Part shown: positions 26,533-35,207 of the stretch, piece after piece | Layout: each line of letters opens with the position of its first letter | How positions within the stretch are numbered: position 1 is the first letter of the stretch | Origin: an uncultured Celeribacter sp. | Lineage (GTDB): Bacteria; Pseudomonadota; Alphaproteobacteria; Rhodobacterales; Rhodobacteraceae | Assembly (NCBI RefSeq): GCF_963676475.1 | Contig: NZ_OY781106.1 | Span: forward strand, 2,604,001-2,668,000 | Length of the DNA: 64,000 nucleotides | Direction of reading: 5' to 3' | The notes under the pieces: model-generated | Database searches by the model: none | Told to the model about the DNA's origin: nothing | Seen by the model: the letters and a program-made list of their open reading frames with translations, nothing else | Made by a program: the position numbers and the translations under genes

Positions 26533-26555
26533 GGGGGTGCGCACACCGCACCCCC
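26533..26555 (-). other. Intercistronic hairpin after the sugar-binding-protein gene
   Basis: GGGGGTGCG (26533-26541) and CGCACCCCC (26547-26555) form a perfect 9-bp stem with a 5-nt loop, 9 nt after the binding-protein stop and before the first permease. There is no T-run on the minus strand. It probably protects the upstream message so that the receptor is made in excess over the permeases. Confidence 0.65.
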
Positions 26556-26564
26556 GATAAGCGC

Positions 26565-27914
26565 TTATTCGATCGCGCCCAGTTCGGCGTTCATCTCGGC
26601 CACGGCAGCGGCCGCGTCGATTTCACCGTCGATATATTCACGCACCACGCGGTTGATGACCTGAGAGTTGATCATCTTGGAGGCGAGCGTCAGTTGACCT
26701 TCCGTCACGCCCCACCGCTGCGCCACGTCGAGACCGGCGACGATCTCGTCGATCATGTCTTGCGCGTAGAGATCACCCAAGGGTGCTTTGCGATCCACAC
26801 CGACCGGCAGTTCGGCCCATTCCTTGGCGAACAATTCCGGGTCTTCCGCCGTGCCACGACGCACCGGGAATTTGCCCTCGGGCGCGATGGACAGCGTCTG
26901 GGTATAGCCCTCATCCATGGAATACATCACGAATTCCTCGGCCACATCCGTATCTGCATCCGACGTGATGCCGAAATAGCGGATGTCGCCCCAGGCCGCG
27001 CCGTCCGGGTTGGACGGGCCGGAAAAGGTCGTCACGATGCCGGTTTTCGAGGCCAATTCGCCAGAGGTCGGATCGTCGTTGATGGTCGGCGGAGCACTGT
27101 CGCGCAGGCCAGCCAGCTCATCAAGGATGAAGGGCGACCAGATGATCATCGCGGCATTGCCGGAGAAATAGAGCGTGCGGGATTGATCCCAATAAAGATC
27201 GCCCGGAGGCGAAGCTTCTGCGATGGCTTTATAGAAATCAAGCACTTCGGTGGTTTTCGCCTCATCCAAAGGCGCGAAACCGCCCTCGTCCACCGGGCTC
27301 ACACCATTGGCGAGGAAGACATGCTCCAACACCTGCGACATGAAGTTTTCGTCCACTTTCGTCGCGGCAACAAAGCCATACATTTCCGGCGGGTTGTGCA
27401 GTTTTTCAAGAGCCGCTTCGACAGCCGCATAAGACGTCGGCGCCCCAAGGCCTGCTTCGTCGAAGAGGTCTTTGCGGTAGACGATCATCTGGGTCCAGCC
27501 ATCGACCGGCACGGAGGCATAGCCGTCATCCATCGCCGCCATGCCCAAAGCGCCGGAGGCAAAGGTGTCGACGCCCAAATCCTCGATCACATCGGTGGCC
27601 GCGTCCATATCGAGGATACCGGCCTCGGCCCAAGGCAGCGCATATTGCAGCGGGTGATAGATCACATCGGGCAGGTCACCTGCGGCAAAGGCCGCCGTGG
27701 CGCGGGTACCAAGCTCGGATTCTGTCACCGGGATCACCTCGACCGCCGTGCCGGTTTTCTCTTCGAACGCTTTGGCCATCTCTTCTTGCTTCGCAAGGCG
27801 ATCCGGCTGTTCTTCGGTGGTCCAGAACCGCAATGTATCAGCACTTGCCGCAAAGCTGGTGAGTGCCAGCGCGGTCGCCGCACTTGTCAGAAGAATGTGT
27901 TTTTTCAGTGTCAT
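26565..27914 (-). CDS. Extracellular sugar/compatible-solute-binding protein (family 1)
   Basis: This 449-aa periplasmic receptor starts at ATG 27914 (MTLKKHILLTSAATALALTS) with a Sec signal peptide cut near SFAASA-DTL. The mature protein opens DTLRFWTTEEQPDRLAKQEE and has the family 1 motif FEEKTGTAVEVIPV and a DLPDVIYHP hinge segment. It belongs to CUT1-type carbohydrate receptors. It follows the LacI-type gene by 24 nt and heads the transporter part of the operon. The ligand is not readable; the linked glycosidase points to a glucosyl- or mannosyl-glycerate or similar. Confidence 0.93.
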   Translation of the reverse strand: MTLKKHILLTSAATALALTSFAASADTLRFWTTEEQPDRLAKQEEMAKAFEEKTGTAVEVIPVTESELGTRATAAFAAGDLPDVIYHPLQYALPWAEAGILDMDAATDVIEDLGVDTFASGALGMAAMDDGYASVPVDGWTQMIVYRKDLFDEAGLGAPTSYAAVEAALEKLHNPPEMYGFVAATKVDENFMSQVLEHVFLANGVSPVDEGGFAPLDEAKTTEVLDFYKAIAEASPPGDLYWDQSRTLYFSGNAAMIIWSPFILDELAGLRDSAPPTINDDPTSGELASKTGIVTTFSGPSNPDGAAWGDIRYFGITSDADTDVAEEFVMYSMDEGYTQTLSIAPEGKFPVRRGTAEDPELFAKEWAELPVGVDRKAPLGDLYAQDMIDEIVAGLDVAQRWGVTEGQLTLASKMINSQVINRVVREYIDGEIDAAAAVAEMNAELGAIE

Positions 27915-27938
27915 CGCTCTCTCCCTGAGTTGATGCAT

Positions 27939-29060
27939 TTAATCGTTACGACTGCGGTCCGCCGACAGGCGGATCACATGTTGCGCCAGTTCTTCTGGCG
28001 TCTTGCCCGGATGCCCCGTCGAGCCCCCCGGACGAAAATCTGCCGCGATCAGCTCCTGCTGAAGCGGGGCATTCAGGTCGCGGAGCCGCGCCATGAGCAT
28101 TGCGCCCAAAGCGGCCCCGGCTTTGCGGTTGTCGACGGCAAAGGTGGCCAAACGCGGCCACATCGCCAGGGCCTCCGGCGAGCCGTCATAGCCGATGATC
28201 GACAGGTCAGAGCCGATCTTGAGCCCCATCTCGTGGGCCACGTCATAAACTCCGCGGGCCAGAGTGTCGGTGGCACAGAGAATGGCGGTGGGCGGTTGCT
28301 GCAGAGCCAAAAGTTGGCGCGTGGCCTTGGCGGCTTCTTCCGGGTCGAGCACCTCTTCGATCATCAGAGCCGGCTCGAACGCCAGCCCCTCTTGCGCAAG
28401 CCCCGCGCGATAGCCGTCGCGGCGCAGATGCGAGTAGGCGTAGTGGCTGGCAGAGCCGATATAGGCGATCCGCTCATGACCAAGCTGCGCAAGCCAGGTC
28501 ACAGCCTCGACCATCGACACTTCGCTCTGAGCATCAAAATAGGATGTTTCTACGTGATTTTTGCTGCGCCCATAGCAAATATAAGGCGCATCTTCGCGAT
28601 CCAGAAAAGCGATGCGCGGATCGTCCCACAACACACGCGGTAAGATGAACCCATCGGCTTTGCGGTGCAAAATCAGGTCGCGCATGATCCGCAAGGTGTC
28701 GCCTTCGCTCTCAGAGGTCGCGATGGTCAGTGTCCAACCCTCAGCGGAAGCGGCCTGCGTCAACCCGGCGAGGAATTCGGCCAGAAACGGCGCGTGGGCA
28801 TCATGTTCGGACAGTTCGAGCACAAGACCCAAAGAACAGCTGCGCCCAGTCTTGATCGCCTGCGCCTGGCTCAGCGGGCGATAGCCCATCGCCTGCGCCG
28901 CGCGAATGACGCGAATGCGGGTGGTTTCTGAAATATCCGGGTAGCCGTTCAAAGCACGGGAGACCGTTCCCTTCGTCAGGCTGAGCGCCTGAGAAAGATC
29001 GGTGATCGTCACCCGCGCGTTGTCGCGGGAGCGTCGATCCGGTTTTACGTCTGACCTCAC
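27939..29060 (-). CDS. LacI-family transcriptional regulator
   Basis: This 373-aa repressor has a LacI helix-turn-helix near the N-terminus (VTITDLSQALSLTKGTVSRA, residues 17-36, then LNGYPDISETTRIRV) and a periplasmic-binding-protein-like effector domain (about 70-345, with IGYDGSPEALAMWPRLATF). It is the first gene of the minus-strand importer/glycosidase operon, and a perfect palindromic operator lies 31 bp upstream. It therefore probably represses its own operon until an imported sugar derivative is present. The start could lie slightly downstream at the ATTG region, but MRSDVK is the only ATG before the HTH. Confidence 0.92.
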   Translation of the reverse strand: MRSDVKPDRRSRDNARVTITDLSQALSLTKGTVSRALNGYPDISETTRIRVIRAAQAMGYRPLSQAQAIKTGRSCSLGLVLELSEHDAHAPFLAEFLAGLTQAASAEGWTLTIATSESEGDTLRIMRDLILHRKADGFILPRVLWDDPRIAFLDREDAPYICYGRSKNHVETSYFDAQSEVSMVEAVTWLAQLGHERIAYIGSASHYAYSHLRRDGYRAGLAQEGLAFEPALMIEEVLDPEEAAKATRQLLALQQPPTAILCATDTLARGVYDVAHEMGLKIGSDLSIIGYDGSPEALAMWPRLATFAVDNRKAGAALGAMLMARLRDLNAPLQQELIAADFRPGGSTGHPGKTPEELAQHVIRLSADRSRND

Positions 29061-29090
29061 CTGATTCGCCTCCTCCCTCTCACAAGAAAC

Positions 29091-29108
29091 GCCGAAACCG
29101 GTTTCGGC
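29091..29108. promoter_or_regulatory. LacI-family operator palindrome
   Basis: GCCGAAACCGGTTTCGGC is a perfect 18-bp palindrome with the central CG step usual for LacI/GalR operators. It lies 31 bp upstream of the lacI-like start and is the only such site near the operon. Confidence 0.75.
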
Positions 29109-29131
29109 AATGCGTTTTTATCAAATAGTCT

Positions 29132-29169
29132 ATTTTGGCAGCGCGGCAAATTTTCTGCACTGCCAAAAT
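29132..29169 (-). terminator. Inverted repeat downstream of urtE, possible terminator
   Basis: ATTTTGGCA (29132-29140) and TGCCAAAAT (29161-29169) are perfect inverted arms separated by 20 nt, 28 nt after the urtE stop. There is only a weak T-stretch, so termination is uncertain. It could equally be a second regulatory site for the following lacI operon. Confidence 0.35.
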
Positions 29170-29196
29170 GGAAGCTATTGATTGGAGGGGGATTTT

Positions 29197-29895
29197 TCAG
29201 GCGATGCGGAAGACCTCGGCCGCCTCTTCCTTGGAAATATCGGCCTTGTCATGGGTTGAGGTCACACGCCCCCGCTCCATGAAAACAAGGCTGTCGGCGA
29301 GGTCGTAAGCGAACTCGAAATACTGCTCCACCAGCACGATCGCCATGTCGCCCCGGTCGCGCAAAAGCGAGATCACGCGGCCGATCTGCTGGATGATATT
29401 GGGCTGAATCCCCTCGGTCGGCTCATCCAAGAGCAAAAGCTTTGGCTTAATGATCAACGCGCGGGCGATGGCCAATTGCTGTTGCTGACCGCCGGACAAA
29501 TCGCCGCCGCGCCGGTTCATGAACTCCTTGAGGATCGGGAACAGCTCGAAGATTTCATCGGGGATGACATGTTCGGATTTTGGTAGACAGGTGAACCCGC
29601 TCTCAAGGTTTTCCCGCACCGTCAAAAGCGGAAAGATCATCCGCCCCTGTGGCACCACGGCGAGGCCCTTTTTCGCCAGTTCGTGCGCGGGCGCACGCCC
29701 GACATCTTCGCCATCGAGCATCATCGAGCCGCCTGAACGCGGATGGGTGCCGGAGATCGCCTTGAGCAAGGACGTTTTGCCAACGCCGTTGGTGCCCATG
29801 ACGCAGGTCACCTGCCCGGCTTGCGCGGAAATATCCACATCATAGAGGATTTGCGAGCCACCATAGTGGAGAGAGAGGTTTTTCACATCGAGCAT
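29197..29895 (-). CDS. urtE: Urea ABC transporter ATP-binding protein UrtE
   Basis: UrtE is one of two ATPases of the urea importer, 232 aa, of the branched-chain-amino-acid (LivF-like) type. Motifs: Walker A GTNGVGKTSLLKAISG (about residues 34-49), signature LSGGQQQQLAIARAL, Walker B KLLLLDEPTEGIQPN and H-loop VLVEQYFEFA. It is the last of urtABCDE, 12 nt after urtD. Unlike in many bacteria, no urease gene follows; a LacI operon begins instead. Confidence 0.95.
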   Translation of the reverse strand: MLDVKNLSLHYGGSQILYDVDISAQAGQVTCVMGTNGVGKTSLLKAISGTHPRSGGSMMLDGEDVGRAPAHELAKKGLAVVPQGRMIFPLLTVRENLESGFTCLPKSEHVIPDEIFELFPILKEFMNRRGGDLSGGQQQQLAIARALIIKPKLLLLDEPTEGIQPNIIQQIGRVISLLRDRGDMAIVLVEQYFEFAYDLADSLVFMERGRVTSTHDKADISKEEAAEVFRIA

Positions 29896-29907
29896 GGTTA
29901 TCTCTCC

Positions 29908-30657
29908 TTATCGACCCAAATAGACGTCAATCACGTCCTGATTTTGTGTCACGTGATCGAGCGAGCCTTCGGCCAGAACCGATCCCTCGTGCAGCACAGT
30001 CACTTTGCAGTCGAGCCGTCGGACGAATTCCATATCGTGTTCGACCACCACCACAGCGCGGGTTTTCGCGGCCTCTTTCAGGATGTCCGTGGTGTGTTCG
30101 CGCTCGCCCAAGGTCATCCCGGCGGCGGGTTCATCGACCAGCAAAAGCTTCGGGTCCTGCGCCAAGAGCATGCCGATCTCCAGCCATTGCTTTTGCCCGT
30201 GCGACAGCTCGCCGGATTTGCGCTCCAACTGATCGGACAGACCAATCTCGGAGGCCAGTTCCTCGACCTTCGCGAGGTCTTTGAACTTTGGCCGAAAGAA
30301 CAGAACCTTCAGCGGATTGCGGTCGTTTTTGACCGCCATCAGCAGATTTTCGAACACGGTCTGGTCCTCGAACACCGTCGGACGCTGAAATTTGCGGCCA
30401 ATCCCGGCGCGCGCGATCTTGGCCTCGTTCATGCCGATCAGATTGCGCGACAGCTCGCCCCAGAGGACCTTGCCCTCATCGGGTTTCGTCTTGCCGGTCA
30501 CGATGTCCATAAAGGTCGTCTTGCCTGCCCCGTTGGGTCCGATGATGGCGCGCATCTCGGCGGGGCCGATTTCGAAGGACAGGTTGTTGATCGCCTTGAA
30601 GCCATCGAAAGACACTGAAATGCCTGAGACTTCGACAAGTGTGCCTGTGTTGCTCAT
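29908..30657 (-). CDS. urtD: Urea ABC transporter ATP-binding protein UrtD
   Basis: UrtD is the second ATPase (LivG-like), 249 aa. The start was placed at 30657 (MSNTGTLVEVSG), overlapping the urtC stop by 4 nt (ATGA); a longer frame to 30831 lies inside urtC and is not family-like. Motifs: Walker A GPNGAGKTTFMDIVTG, signature LSHGQKQWLEIGMLL (the SHGQ form usual in UrtD), Walker B KLLLVDEPAAGMT and H-loop VVVEHDMEFV. The C-terminus VTQNQDVIDVYLGR is typical. Confidence 0.95.
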   Translation of the reverse strand: MSNTGTLVEVSGISVSFDGFKAINNLSFEIGPAEMRAIIGPNGAGKTTFMDIVTGKTKPDEGKVLWGELSRNLIGMNEAKIARAGIGRKFQRPTVFEDQTVFENLLMAVKNDRNPLKVLFFRPKFKDLAKVEELASEIGLSDQLERKSGELSHGQKQWLEIGMLLAQDPKLLLVDEPAAGMTLGEREHTTDILKEAAKTRAVVVVEHDMEFVRRLDCKVTVLHEGSVLAEGSLDHVTQNQDVIDVYLGR

Positions 30658-31880
30658 TTCTCCGCCTCCTCTTCGCGCAGGCTGCCTTTGTCGGGACCAA
30701 GCGGCAGGCCATGCCGGTTCGGCGACATGCGATGCGTGATCAGATCGAACAATCCGCCGATGCCTTTGGGCGCGAACAGGGTGACGAGCACAAAGGAAAG
30801 ACCCAGAAGCACCAACCACCAATCGACCCATTTGATCGTGTAGAAGCCAAGGTTGATGTCGGGCGCCTGCCCGCCGGTGAAATAGGTCGAGACCAGCGAC
30901 ACGAAAGCCGCACCGATCACCGCGCCGTAGATGCGGCCCCGTCCGCCGATGGCGACCCAGACCGCGAGGTAGATGGAGGCGATGGGGGCGATCTCGGCAG
31001 GGTTGATGATGCCCGCTTGCGGATAATAGAGCGCGCCGCCGATGGCCGCGATCACGGCGGTGAGGGTGAAGACGAAAAGTTTGAAGCCTTCGACCGAATA
31101 GCCCAGGAACCGCACCCGCGCCTCGTCGTCACGGATGCCGCGAATGACAGAACCGAATTTCCCGGAGACGATAAAGGCGGCGATCAGATAGGTGAGCAGA
31201 AGCGCGAAGGCTGAGGCCCAGAAGAACCAGATCGAGATATTGTCCTGCGAGATCGCATCCGCGCCGGGCAGGTTTTGCAGACCCGAGAGACCGTTGTTAC
31301 CGCGCAAGCCGCTGTCATTTTGAAAGAGGTAGAGCGAGAGCGCGAGGGTCATTGCCTGGGTCAGGATCGACAGGTAGACGCCCGTGACCCGCGAGCGGAA
31401 GGCCAGCCAACCGAAGACCAGCGCGAGGAGGCCGGGCACCAGCACGACCAAGGCGATCTGCGCCCAGAAACTATGGGCGAACGTCCAGATCAGGGGGAAA
31501 TCCGACGAGCCAACGACACCGAAAATCTGCGTCCCGATGGCGTCCGAGATTTCCGACGGCGTGGGCGGAATGGGCGCATTGGCCATGCTTTCGATCACGA
31601 TGATCTCGGTGCGCGCATACATCAGCCACATGCCGATCATATAGCCGCCCAGCCCGAAGAAGGCGAAATGACCCAAGGACAGGATACCTGTGTAACCCCA
31701 GACCAGATCCATCGCGATGGCCACCAAAGCGAGGCACAATGTCTTACCCAAGGTCTTGACGAAAGAGGTCGAGAGCGCGCCGGTGCCATAGGCCTCCGAC
31801 ATGAAGGTGACCGCGAGGGTGAAGATCGCGAGAACTGCGATGAACACCGGGAGGGAGGGGTTTTTCTTGAAGAAGTCCAT
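30654..31880 (-). CDS. urtC: Urea ABC transporter permease UrtC
   Basis: UrtC is a LivM-like inner-membrane permease, 408 aa, with about ten hydrophobic segments. Diagnostic segments are VWGYTGILSLGHFAFFGLGG (about residues 63-82) and YLAVWVAIGGRGRIYGAVIG (about 302-321), both usual in UrtC. It follows urtB by 12 nt. The size is slightly larger than many UrtC proteins (about 360-390 aa), the extra residues lying in a periplasmic loop around 90-125. Confidence 0.95.
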   Translation of the reverse strand: MDFFKKNPSLPVFIAVLAIFTLAVTFMSEAYGTGALSTSFVKTLGKTLCLALVAIAMDLVWGYTGILSLGHFAFFGLGGYMIGMWLMYARTEIIVIESMANAPIPPTPSEISDAIGTQIFGVVGSSDFPLIWTFAHSFWAQIALVVLVPGLLALVFGWLAFRSRVTGVYLSILTQAMTLALSLYLFQNDSGLRGNNGLSGLQNLPGADAISQDNISIWFFWASAFALLLTYLIAAFIVSGKFGSVIRGIRDDEARVRFLGYSVEGFKLFVFTLTAVIAAIGGALYYPQAGIINPAEIAPIASIYLAVWVAIGGRGRIYGAVIGAAFVSLVSTYFTGGQAPDINLGFYTIKWVDWWLVLLGLSFVLVTLFAPKGIGGLFDLITHRMSPNRHGLPLGPDKGSLREEEAEK

Positions 31881-31892
31881 GGATCAATCCCC

Positions 31893-33845
31893 TTAATCGC
31901 CGGCGGCCCGGCCCTTGAGGGCGATGATGCCCTTGGGTCGGAACTGAATGAAAATGATGATGAAGACGATCATATAGGTCTGCGCCGCGAGCGTGTTCGA
32001 CGGGTTGAACCATTCGATGCCCTTTTGCAGGAAGCCGATCATCGTGGCGCCCAAGAGCGTGCCCCAGATGTTGCCAACACCACCGACGACCACGGTCATA
32101 AAGCTTTGCACGATATAGTCAGAGCCCAGCTCGGAGGTGACTTTGGCGTAGAGACCGATGGCCACACCGGCAATGCCCGCAATGCCAGAGCCGAGGCCGA
32201 AGGTCAGCATGTTCACCTTGTCCGGGTTGATGCCCATCGACGCCGCCATACGCGGGTTTTGCGTCACGGCGCGGGTCTCAAGGCCCAAACGGGTTTTCTT
32301 CATGATGAAAAGGAACACGCCCAGGAAGATCAGCGCGAGGATGAAGATCGCGATACGGATGTAGGAAATCGACACAACATCGTTGAAGGACAAAGCGCCA
32401 TCGAGCCACCCCGGAGAGGTCAGCGGGCGGGCCTGAGTGCCAAAGATGTTTTTCGCCAACTGTTGCAGTGCAATGGAGACGCCGAAAGTCGCCAAAAGCG
32501 TTTCCAGAGGCCGGTTATAAAGCCAGCGAATGATCAACCGCTCCATCGCCACCCCGGCGGCAAAGGTCACGGCAAAGGCCAGAGGGATCGCGAGGAGGAT
32601 CGAGACGGTGTAATCCGGCACGATCTGTTGCACGACATAGCCTGTGTAGGCGCCCATCATGATGAATTCGCCATGCGCCATGTTGATCACCCCCATGACG
32701 CCAAAGGTGATGGCAAGACCGATGGCGGCGAGGAAATAGATCGAGGCGAGAGACAGACCATCGAGAGAGAGGTCGAAAAACTGGTTCAGGCCCACGGCGC
32801 GGTTGATCGACGCAAGCGTCGCCTCGGCGGCATCGGTGACGGCCTTTGAGGGTTCATCATAAACCTCGGCAAAGCGCACGCCTGAGACAGCCGCTTCCAT
32901 CGTAAAATTCGGATCGAAAGCAGGCACCACGCCCTGTTGCGCCAGCATCGCATAGGCCCGGTCGCGGGCCTCTTGTGTGTTCAACTCGGCCAAAGGCACA
33001 CCGGCAACGGCGCCATTTTCGATATGGCTCTCCAACGCGGCTTTGCGCTCCGCGACACTCGGCTGTGGCGTCAAAAGACCGGTGGAAATCATGAGGTCAT
33101 AACCCTCTGCGACAGAGAAATCACGTGATCCGGCACGCAGTTCGCGTTTGACATTGGCCGTCTCGGGCAAGCCCTCTGCGGGCACGATCTTAGTCGACAT
33201 CACCGGGTTGAGCGCCGCCCGCGCATCCAGGGACAGAGCGCCTTTGAACCCTTCGATGGCCTGCACGCGCGCGGCATCGTCCCTGTCATAGGAAATGGTC
33301 AAAAGCCGTTCGGTGGTTTCCTTGAGAGCTTTGATGTCAGGATCGGCCTCCCCCTCGATTGAGGCCCGTAGCGGCGCAAGGTGAGAGGCCTCGCCGTCAC
33401 GTTGAATGGCCAACAAAGCCTCACGACGGCGTTCGGGATCAGGGTCGTTCAATTGAAACTGCACCAAGGCCGCGCCGATCATCGCGCGAATGCCAGAGTT
33501 TGGTTTCAGCTGGTCCAAATCGTCCTTGTCGACCGTCCCGACACTTTCGCCCGCGGCAAAGTCGATCAGCTCATAGGTTGAACTGTCGATCCGCACCCCT
33601 TTGAAAAACAGCCCGTCACTTGTCCGTTGCCACATGTCTTTGGATTGCCAGGCCTGCAACACATCCTGCGCGGCAGGCAGGCCGGAGCCCGCGATGGCGT
33701 CAATCGCCGGAGCAATGGTTTTACGTGACGATTGGGCGATGACCTCGGCGTGCTCTTGCAGCACATCCTGAATGGTTCGATCCTGCGCCTGTGCCGCAAG
33801 GCTACAGGTGAGCAGCAGGCAAGCTGCAATAAGGCTGCGAAGCAT
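31893..33845 (-). CDS. urtB: Urea ABC transporter permease UrtB (long form)
   Basis: This 650-aa protein begins with a signal peptide (MLRSLIAACLLLTCSLAAQA, start 33845) and an extracytoplasmic region of about 330 residues. From about residue 350 it becomes a LivH-like permease (GLAITFGVMGVINMAHGEFI, then the EAA-like segment). A long N-terminal domain of this kind is common in proteobacterial UrtB and is thought to help receptor contact. It lies 66 nt downstream of urtA, with a strong hairpin in between. Confidence 0.95.
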   Translation of the reverse strand: MLRSLIAACLLLTCSLAAQAQDRTIQDVLQEHAEVIAQSSRKTIAPAIDAIAGSGLPAAQDVLQAWQSKDMWQRTSDGLFFKGVRIDSSTYELIDFAAGESVGTVDKDDLDQLKPNSGIRAMIGAALVQFQLNDPDPERRREALLAIQRDGEASHLAPLRASIEGEADPDIKALKETTERLLTISYDRDDAARVQAIEGFKGALSLDARAALNPVMSTKIVPAEGLPETANVKRELRAGSRDFSVAEGYDLMISTGLLTPQPSVAERKAALESHIENGAVAGVPLAELNTQEARDRAYAMLAQQGVVPAFDPNFTMEAAVSGVRFAEVYDEPSKAVTDAAEATLASINRAVGLNQFFDLSLDGLSLASIYFLAAIGLAITFGVMGVINMAHGEFIMMGAYTGYVVQQIVPDYTVSILLAIPLAFAVTFAAGVAMERLIIRWLYNRPLETLLATFGVSIALQQLAKNIFGTQARPLTSPGWLDGALSFNDVVSISYIRIAIFILALIFLGVFLFIMKKTRLGLETRAVTQNPRMAASMGINPDKVNMLTFGLGSGIAGIAGVAIGLYAKVTSELGSDYIVQSFMTVVVGGVGNIWGTLLGATMIGFLQKGIEWFNPSNTLAAQTYMIVFIIIFIQFRPKGIIALKGRAAGD

Positions 33846-33870
33846 GAAATGTCTTTCCAAGCGGGAGGAA

Positions 33871-33893
33871 GAGAGGGCGAGACCCGCCCTCTC
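33871..33893 (-). other. Intercistronic hairpin between urtA and urtB
   Basis: GAGAGGGCG (33871-33879) and CGCCCTCTC (33885-33893) form a perfect 9-bp stem with a 5-nt loop, 18 nt after the urtA stop. No T-run follows. It is well placed to protect urtA mRNA and raise receptor over permease levels. Confidence 0.65.
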
Positions 33894-33911
33894 CGAATGC
33901 TTCAGATCAGC

Positions 33912-35207
33912 TTAGTAGTTGGATTTGAGCTGAACGCAGGTTTCCGTTTCGGTGTTGTACATGCCACAGCCGAGATCTTTCCAATCGGAGACCAGAACGG
34001 CGCTCTCCGGCAGGTAATCGGTCCATGCGTCCCCCGGCACCTCTTCGGTCTGGGAGATGATGTCGAACTGACCGTCTTCGAGAATTTCGCCGATCAGCAC
34101 CGGTTTCGAGAGGTGATGGTTGACGTTCATCACAGCGGTGCCGCCCGTGAGGTTCGGGAATTCCTGACCGTACATTTCGGCACGCACGGCATCGACATCG
34201 GTGGAACCGGCGGCTTCGACGGCGTTCACCCACATGTTAAAGCCAATGTAATGCGCTTCCATCGGGTCGTTGGTCACACGGGCATCGTCGCCGATAAAGG
34301 CATGCCAAGCCTCAATGAAGGCGGCGTTTTCCGGCGTGTCGGCGGACATGAAGTAGTTCCAGGCCGCGAGGTGACCGACGAGGTTGGAGGTGTCGAGACC
34401 CGAAAGCTCCTCTTCGCCCACGGAGAAGGCCACGACCGGAATGTCATCGGCTGACACGCCAGCCGCGGCGAGTTCTTTATAAAAGCCAATGTTCGCGTCG
34501 CCGTTGATGGTGGAGATCACGCCGACTTTCTTGCCGTCCGCGCCCAGCGCCACGACGTCGGCCACGATCTTGGACCAGTCAGAATGGCCGAAGGGCGTGT
34601 AGTTCACGAAGATGTCTTCTTCCGCGATGCCTTTGTCTTTCAGATAGGCTTCGAGGATGTTGTTCGTGGTGCGCGGATAGACGTAGTCGGTGCCGAGCAG
34701 AGCGAATTTTTCAACGCCAAGCTCATCGAGGAAATAATCCGTGGCCGGAATCGCCTGTTGGTTCGGCGCGGCACCCGTGTAGAACACGTTCTTGGACGAT
34801 TCCTCGCCCTCATATTGCACCGGGTAGAACAGCAGGCCGTTGAGTTCCTCAATCACCGGCAGCACGGATTTACGCGACACGGAAGTCCAGTTGCCAAACA
34901 TGACATCGACGTCATGCACGGTCAGAAGCTCGCGCGCTTTTTCCGCAAACAGCGGCCAGTCGGAAGCCGGATCGACCACGACGGCTTCGATCTCGCAGCC
35001 CAGAACACCGCCCTTGGCGTTCTGCTCGTCGACGAGCATCAACATGGTGTCTTTCAGCGTGGTTTCCGAAATGGCCATGGTCCCCGAGAGCGAATGCAGC
35101 ACGCCCACTTTCACCGGGCAGTCGGCGGCCATCGCTCCCGATGCGATCGCAGTGCTGGCAAACAGAGCAGAGGCCAGAGTGGCTTTGAATTGAGTTTTCA
35201 CTTCCAT
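33912..35207 (-). CDS. urtA: Urea ABC transporter substrate-binding protein UrtA
   Basis: UrtA is the periplasmic urea receptor, 431 aa. A Sec signal peptide (MEVKTQFKATLASALFASTA, cut near AMA-ADCPVKV) is followed by the strongly conserved UrtA opening VGVLHSLSGTMAISE and YPVQYEGEESSKNVFYTGAA in the ligand-binding region. The C-terminus (ETCVQLKSNY) has two cysteines nearby that may form a disulfide. It is the first gene of urtABCDE; its 520-nt upstream region probably carries nitrogen control, but no clear site was found. Confidence 0.96.
   Translation of the reverse strand: MEVKTQFKATLASALFASTAIASGAMAADCPVKVGVLHSLSGTMAISETTLKDTMLMLVDEQNAKGGVLGCEIEAVVVDPASDWPLFAEKARELLTVHDVDVMFGNWTSVSRKSVLPVIEELNGLLFYPVQYEGEESSKNVFYTGAAPNQQAIPATDYFLDELGVEKFALLGTDYVYPRTTNNILEAYLKDKGIAEEDIFVNYTPFGHSDWSKIVADVVALGADGKKVGVISTINGDANIGFYKELAAAGVSADDIPVVAFSVGEEELSGLDTSNLVGHLAAWNYFMSADTPENAAFIEAWHAFIGDDARVTNDPMEAHYIGFNMWVNAVEAAGSTDVDAVRAEMYGQEFPNLTGGTAVMNVNHHLSKPVLIGEILEDGQFDIISQTEEVPGDAWTDYLPESAVLVSDWKDLGCGMYNTETETCVQLKSNY

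Noticed and set aside
26202..28643. 813-codon plus-strand frame over the importer and lacI genes
   Set aside because: Antisense shadow with Arg/His-rich sequence and no start context.
28600..28931. Short plus-strand frames opposite the lacI-like gene
   Set aside because: No domain, no ribosome site, and fully antisense to a clear LacI family gene.
30658..30831. Longer UrtD start giving 58 extra residues
   Set aside because: The extension overlaps urtC in another frame and is Arg-rich; the ATGA overlap at 30657 is the usual coupling.
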